DNA of 64,000 bases. Origin: Chloroflexota bacterium (GTDB lineage Bacteria; Chloroflexota; Limnocylindria; Limnocylindrales; CSP1-4). The stretch's first letter is position 1, and the number at the start of each line of letters is the position of its first letter. Both the position numbers and the translations under genes were made by a program. The notes beneath the pieces were generated by a model. It had not been told where the DNA came from. It saw only the letters and a list, made by a program, of their open reading frames with translations, and did not search any database. Of this stretch, positions 61,589 to 64,000 are shown in pieces. The DNA is taken from assembly GCA_019637815.1 (NCBI GenBank), contig JAHBUZ010000002.1, forward strand, positions 62,001-126,000, given 5' to 3'.

Positions 61589-62469
61589 TGGAGCTGCTCT
61601 CCGAGCCGTTCGCCTACGGCTTCTTCCGACAGGGCCTCGCGGTCGCCGTGCTGGTCGGCGTCCTGTGCGGGCTCATGGGCGTGTACGTGGTGCTGCGTCA
61701 CATGAGCTACATCGGGCATGGCCTGTCCCACGCCGTGTTCGGCGGCGCGGTCGTGGCGTACGTCTTCGCCGTCGACTTCTACCTGGGCGCCGGCCTGTGG
61801 GGCTTCCTGGCGGCGCTGCTCATCAACTACGTGGCGCGTCGCCGACGCATCGGGGCGGACGCTGCCATCGGCATCGTGACGACGGCGAGCTTCGCGCTGG
61901 GCGTCGCATACATCAGCAGGACGCGCAGCTTCACGACCAACTTCGAGGCGGCGCTGTTCGGGCAGATCCTCGGTGTGACGGCAGAGGATCTCGCGGTCGT
62001 GGCCGCCGTGACGATTGGCGTCGCGGCCTTCCTGGTCCTGGGACACAAACGATTGCTGTTCATGACCTTCGACCCCGAGGTGGCACCCATCTTCGGCATC
62101 CGGACCGGCTGGATGGATGCCCTGTTCGCGCTCGCGCTGGCGGCGACCATCGTGGCGTCCATCAACGTGGTGGGCGTGACGCTCATCGCGGCGACGCTCA
62201 TCATCCCGGCCACCACGGCGCGCCTGCTGACCGATTCGTTCGGGCGGATGCTGTGGCTGAGCGCGACCCTGGGGGGCGTCTCGGGGCTCGTGGGCATGTA
62301 CGCCAGCTACTGGCTGGACGTCTCGTCGGGCGCGACCATCGTGCTGCTCCAGGCGTCCCTGTTCGTGCTCGCGTTCGCGTGGCAATGGGCGACGGGCCGC
62401 CGATTCGCGTGGGCCGCCGCACCCGTGGTCACGGTGCGTGGGCGTCCACAGGTGATGGACGACCTCTAG
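61588..62469 (+). CDS. znuB: Zinc ABC transporter permease (ZnuB type)
   Basis: A 293-residue membrane protein with about eight helices. The start FFRQGLAVAVLVGVLCGLMGVYVVLRHMSYIGHGLSHAVFGG is the hallmark of ABC-3 permeases, and VVGVTLIAATLIIPATTARLLT is the conserved late segment. It would dimerise in the membrane with two copies of the ATPase. ATG 61588 overlaps the ATPase stop. Position in znuA-znuC-znuB beside zur makes zinc the likely ion, although manganese importers look alike. Confidence 0.93.
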   Translation: MELLSEPFAYGFFRQGLAVAVLVGVLCGLMGVYVVLRHMSYIGHGLSHAVFGGAVVAYVFAVDFYLGAGLWGFLAALLINYVARRRRIGADAAIGIVTTASFALGVAYISRTRSFTTNFEAALFGQILGVTAEDLAVVAAVTIGVAAFLVLGHKRLLFMTFDPEVAPIFGIRTGWMDALFALALAATIVASINVVGVTLIAATLIIPATTARLLTDSFGRMLWLSATLGGVSGLVGMYASYWLDVSSGATIVLLQASLFVLAFAWQWATGRRFAWAAAPVVTVRGRPQVMDDL

Positions 62470-62592
62470 CGGGCACGGCCGGGCATGGGACGCCGGGTGC
62501 AGGTCCCTCCCGCGGGGCCCGGGGCGTGCCGCACGGCCCGGGCCGGACGGCACTGGCCGCTCCCCGGCGCGCGGTGGCATCATCGCAGTGCC

Positions 62593-63282
62593 ATGTCGCG
62601 TCCTGCTCCGCTGCTGCACATCCGCCGGTCGCGTCCCGACGCGAGCGGTCGTGAGCGACTCGCGTGCCTGGTGCTGGCGGCGCTGGCCTGCGTCCTCGCG
62701 CACGAGTTGAGCTACCACCTCCGGTACGGCTCCGGGGCGCGCTACTCGGATGCGATGCGGCTGTGGGGCCATGACGGCTACTGGCTGGCACTCACCACCG
62801 GTGTCGGCCTGGCGGCCGGGATCCTGGCCTGGGTGGCCATCCGGCACCTCCGGCGTCTGCACCGCGAGGCGCACGGTGCCCCGGTCACGGACGTCACCGG
62901 GGCCGGGCGGACGCTGGGTGCCCTGACCGGGCACGCGTGGCTCCGTCTCGCGGGTCTGGCGACGCTCCTGTTCACGCTCCAGGAGAACCTCGAGGCGATC
63001 CTCGTGGGTCATCCTGCACCCGCGCTCGCACCGCTGCTGGGTGACGGGGCCGTGGCCCTGGTCGCCATCGTCGGCACGAGCCTGCTCGTGGCGGTCGTGG
63101 TCGCGCTCACGCGCTGGCGCCAGCTGGTGCTGCTCGGTCGGATCCGGGCCCGGACCCACGACTGGCCACGCACCCGGCCCGCTCGCCGGCCCGTCACCCC
63201 GATGTGGGTCGCCCCGAGCGACCATCTCCGGGGTGTCCGGCTGACGCGGGGTCCGCCCTCGGTGGTGGTGCGCACCGCCTGA
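62593..63282 (+). CDS. Membrane protein of unknown function
   Basis: A 229-residue protein that I do not recognise. It has hydrophobic segments at about residues 24-38, 64-84, 115-135 and 150-172, separated by Arg/His-rich loops, and a basic C-terminus (RARTHDWPRTRPARRPVTP). No enzymatic motif is visible. ATG 62593 has no clear ribosome binding site; GC-rich repeats fill the 123 bp before it. It follows the zinc importer, but the gap and the lack of overlap argue against obligate coupling. High GC3 and a start near the first hydrophobic helix support a real gene. Confidence 0.6.
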   Translation: MSRPAPLLHIRRSRPDASGRERLACLVLAALACVLAHELSYHLRYGSGARYSDAMRLWGHDGYWLALTTGVGLAAGILAWVAIRHLRRLHREAHGAPVTDVTGAGRTLGALTGHAWLRLAGLATLLFTLQENLEAILVGHPAPALAPLLGDGAVALVAIVGTSLLVAVVVALTRWRQLVLLGRIRARTHDWPRTRPARRPVTPMWVAPSDHLRGVRLTRGPPSVVVRTA

Positions 63283-63363
63283 CCATCCGCGGTCCCCATC
63301 ACGGGTGGCCAGGCAGCCCCGACCCCGCCGGCGCCTCGATGCCGGCCCGACCCGAGGATCCTG

Positions 63364-64000
63364 ATGTCATCCCGACGCTCGTCGCGGCGTGCCGCGTCGA
63401 CCCCGCCGCCTCCACCGCCACGCCGTCTGCCGTTGCTGCCGCTGTCCCTCGCCGCGCTCGTCGCGGGTGGGCTGCTGGTGGCGGTCATCACGTTCGTCAA
63501 CGGCTCGTCCGACCGTGCCGACGCGAGCGACCTGCTGCGACCAGCGGCCACGCTGCCGCCCGGGCTCGCCGACGGCCGCAGTCTCGGCTCACCTGACGCG
63601 CCCATCCACATCGAGATCTGGGAGGACTTCCAGTGCCCCTACTGCGGGCGGTTCGTGACCGACATCGAGCCGGCGCTCATCCGTGACTATGTCGTCCCCG
63701 GCCATGTGCGCCTGACCTACCGGGACCTCGTGTTCCTTGGTCAGGAGTCGACGGACGCCGCCGTGGGAGCGCGGATCGCGGAGCGTGACGCGGATGCCTT
63801 CTGGGAGTTCCACGACCTCCTGTACTACAACCAGGACGGTGAGAACCGGGGCGCGTTCTCGCGCGACCGGCTCGCCCGCATGGCGGTGCTGCTGGGCATG
63901 GACGAAGCGACCTTCCGGGCGTCCCTCGACGACCCCGAGCTGATCGCGGCGGTCGAGGCGGAGACGGCGCTCGGCTGGTCCCAGGGCATCACGTCGACGC
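63364..64000 (+). CDS. DsbA-like thioredoxin-domain protein, C-terminus cut by window edge
   Basis: About 212 residues are visible and the frame is open at the right edge. An Arg/Pro-rich N-terminus (RRLPLLPLS) is followed by one hydrophobic anchor (LAALVAGGLLVAVITFV), then an extracytoplasmic thioredoxin fold of the DsbA/thioredoxin_4 type. The redox motif is CPYC in EDFQCPYCGRF near residue 100, preceded by the usual SLGSPDAPIHIEIWEDF. FWEFHDLLYYNQDGEN and FSRDRLARMAVLLGMD are family helices. It likely forms or isomerises disulfides in secreted proteins, several of which in this window carry cysteine pairs. ATG 63364 is the first start before the anchor. Confidence 0.87.
   Translation, partial: MSSRRSSRRAASTPPPPPPRRLPLLPLSLAALVAGGLLVAVITFVNGSSDRADASDLLRPAATLPPGLADGRSLGSPDAPIHIEIWEDFQCPYCGRFVTDIEPALIRDYVVPGHVRLTYRDLVFLGQESTDAAVGARIAERDADAFWEFHDLLYYNQDGENRGAFSRDRLARMAVLLGMDEATFRASLDDPELIAAVEAETALGWSQGITST

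Overview
This 64 kb window is chromosomal DNA from a very GC-rich bacterium. Genes are densely packed, many start codons overlap the previous stop (ATGA, GTGA, TGATG), GTG starts are common, and Shine-Dalgarno sites of the GGAGG type are present. Some genes instead have a -10 box about 7 nt before the start codon and look leaderless. Gene content (many ABC importers, enolase-superfamily enzymes, SDR/MDR dehydrogenases, secreted proteins of unknown function) would suit a free-living heterotrophic Chloroflexota of the Limnocylindria type or a related lineage. That placement is an inference; no rRNA, tRNA or marker gene settles it. I saw no insertion sequence, phage gene, CRISPR array, tRNA or rRNA.

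Layout. (1) 1-4521, minus strand: a sugar or sugar-acid operon of enolase-superfamily dehydratase, SDR, MDR dehydrogenase and an ABC solute-binding protein cut by the left edge. (2) 4733-11142: LOG-family protein, a secreted unknown, Gfo/Idh/MocA oxidoreductase, MFS exporter, and two tandem paralogous secreted proteins. (3) 11218-23521: a purine catabolism island. It has guanine deaminase, an amidohydrolase, an MDR dehydrogenase, three-subunit xanthine dehydrogenase (interrupted by a VapBC toxin-antitoxin pair), a hydantoinase/allantoinase with its DUF3830 partner, HIU hydrolase, OHCU decarboxylase and urate oxidase. (4) 23763-30681: a second enolase-superfamily gene, a secreted DUF3060-like protein, malate synthase, and a LuxR-type response regulator with an unusually built histidine kinase. 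(5) 30850-37608: aminopeptidase, AbgT transporter, SLC13-like transporter, a degenerate CDF protein and a double META-domain protein. (6) 37725-52685: a second sugar-type regulon with SDRs, a candidate D-apionate lactonase, a cytochrome P450, a ribose-type ABC importer, a LacI repressor, a lone E1 alpha/beta pair, an enolase-superfamily enzyme and a class III CoA-transferase. (7) 52772-59559: secreted hydrolase, PLP decarboxylase, FTR1 iron permease, drug-type ABC exporter and a Fur/Zur regulator. (8) 59631-64000: zinc ABC importer, a membrane protein and a DsbA-like protein cut by the right edge.

How the parts fit. The purine genes cover guanine to xanthine, urate, HIU, OHCU, allantoin and probably allantoate. 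Malate synthase a few kb away would use the glyoxylate such a pathway finally releases, although the allantoate and ureidoglycolate steps are not in the window. Regions 1, 2 and 6 appear linked by one LacI-type repressor: six similar operator-like sites lie in the promoter regions of the dehydratase operon, the Gfo/Idh gene, the divergent SDR pair, the ABC importer, the lacI gene and the E1 genes. A separate palindrome, CCCCC-N5-GGGG(G), sits one base upstream of the -35 position of three other promoters, and the LuxR-type regulator is a candidate for binding it.
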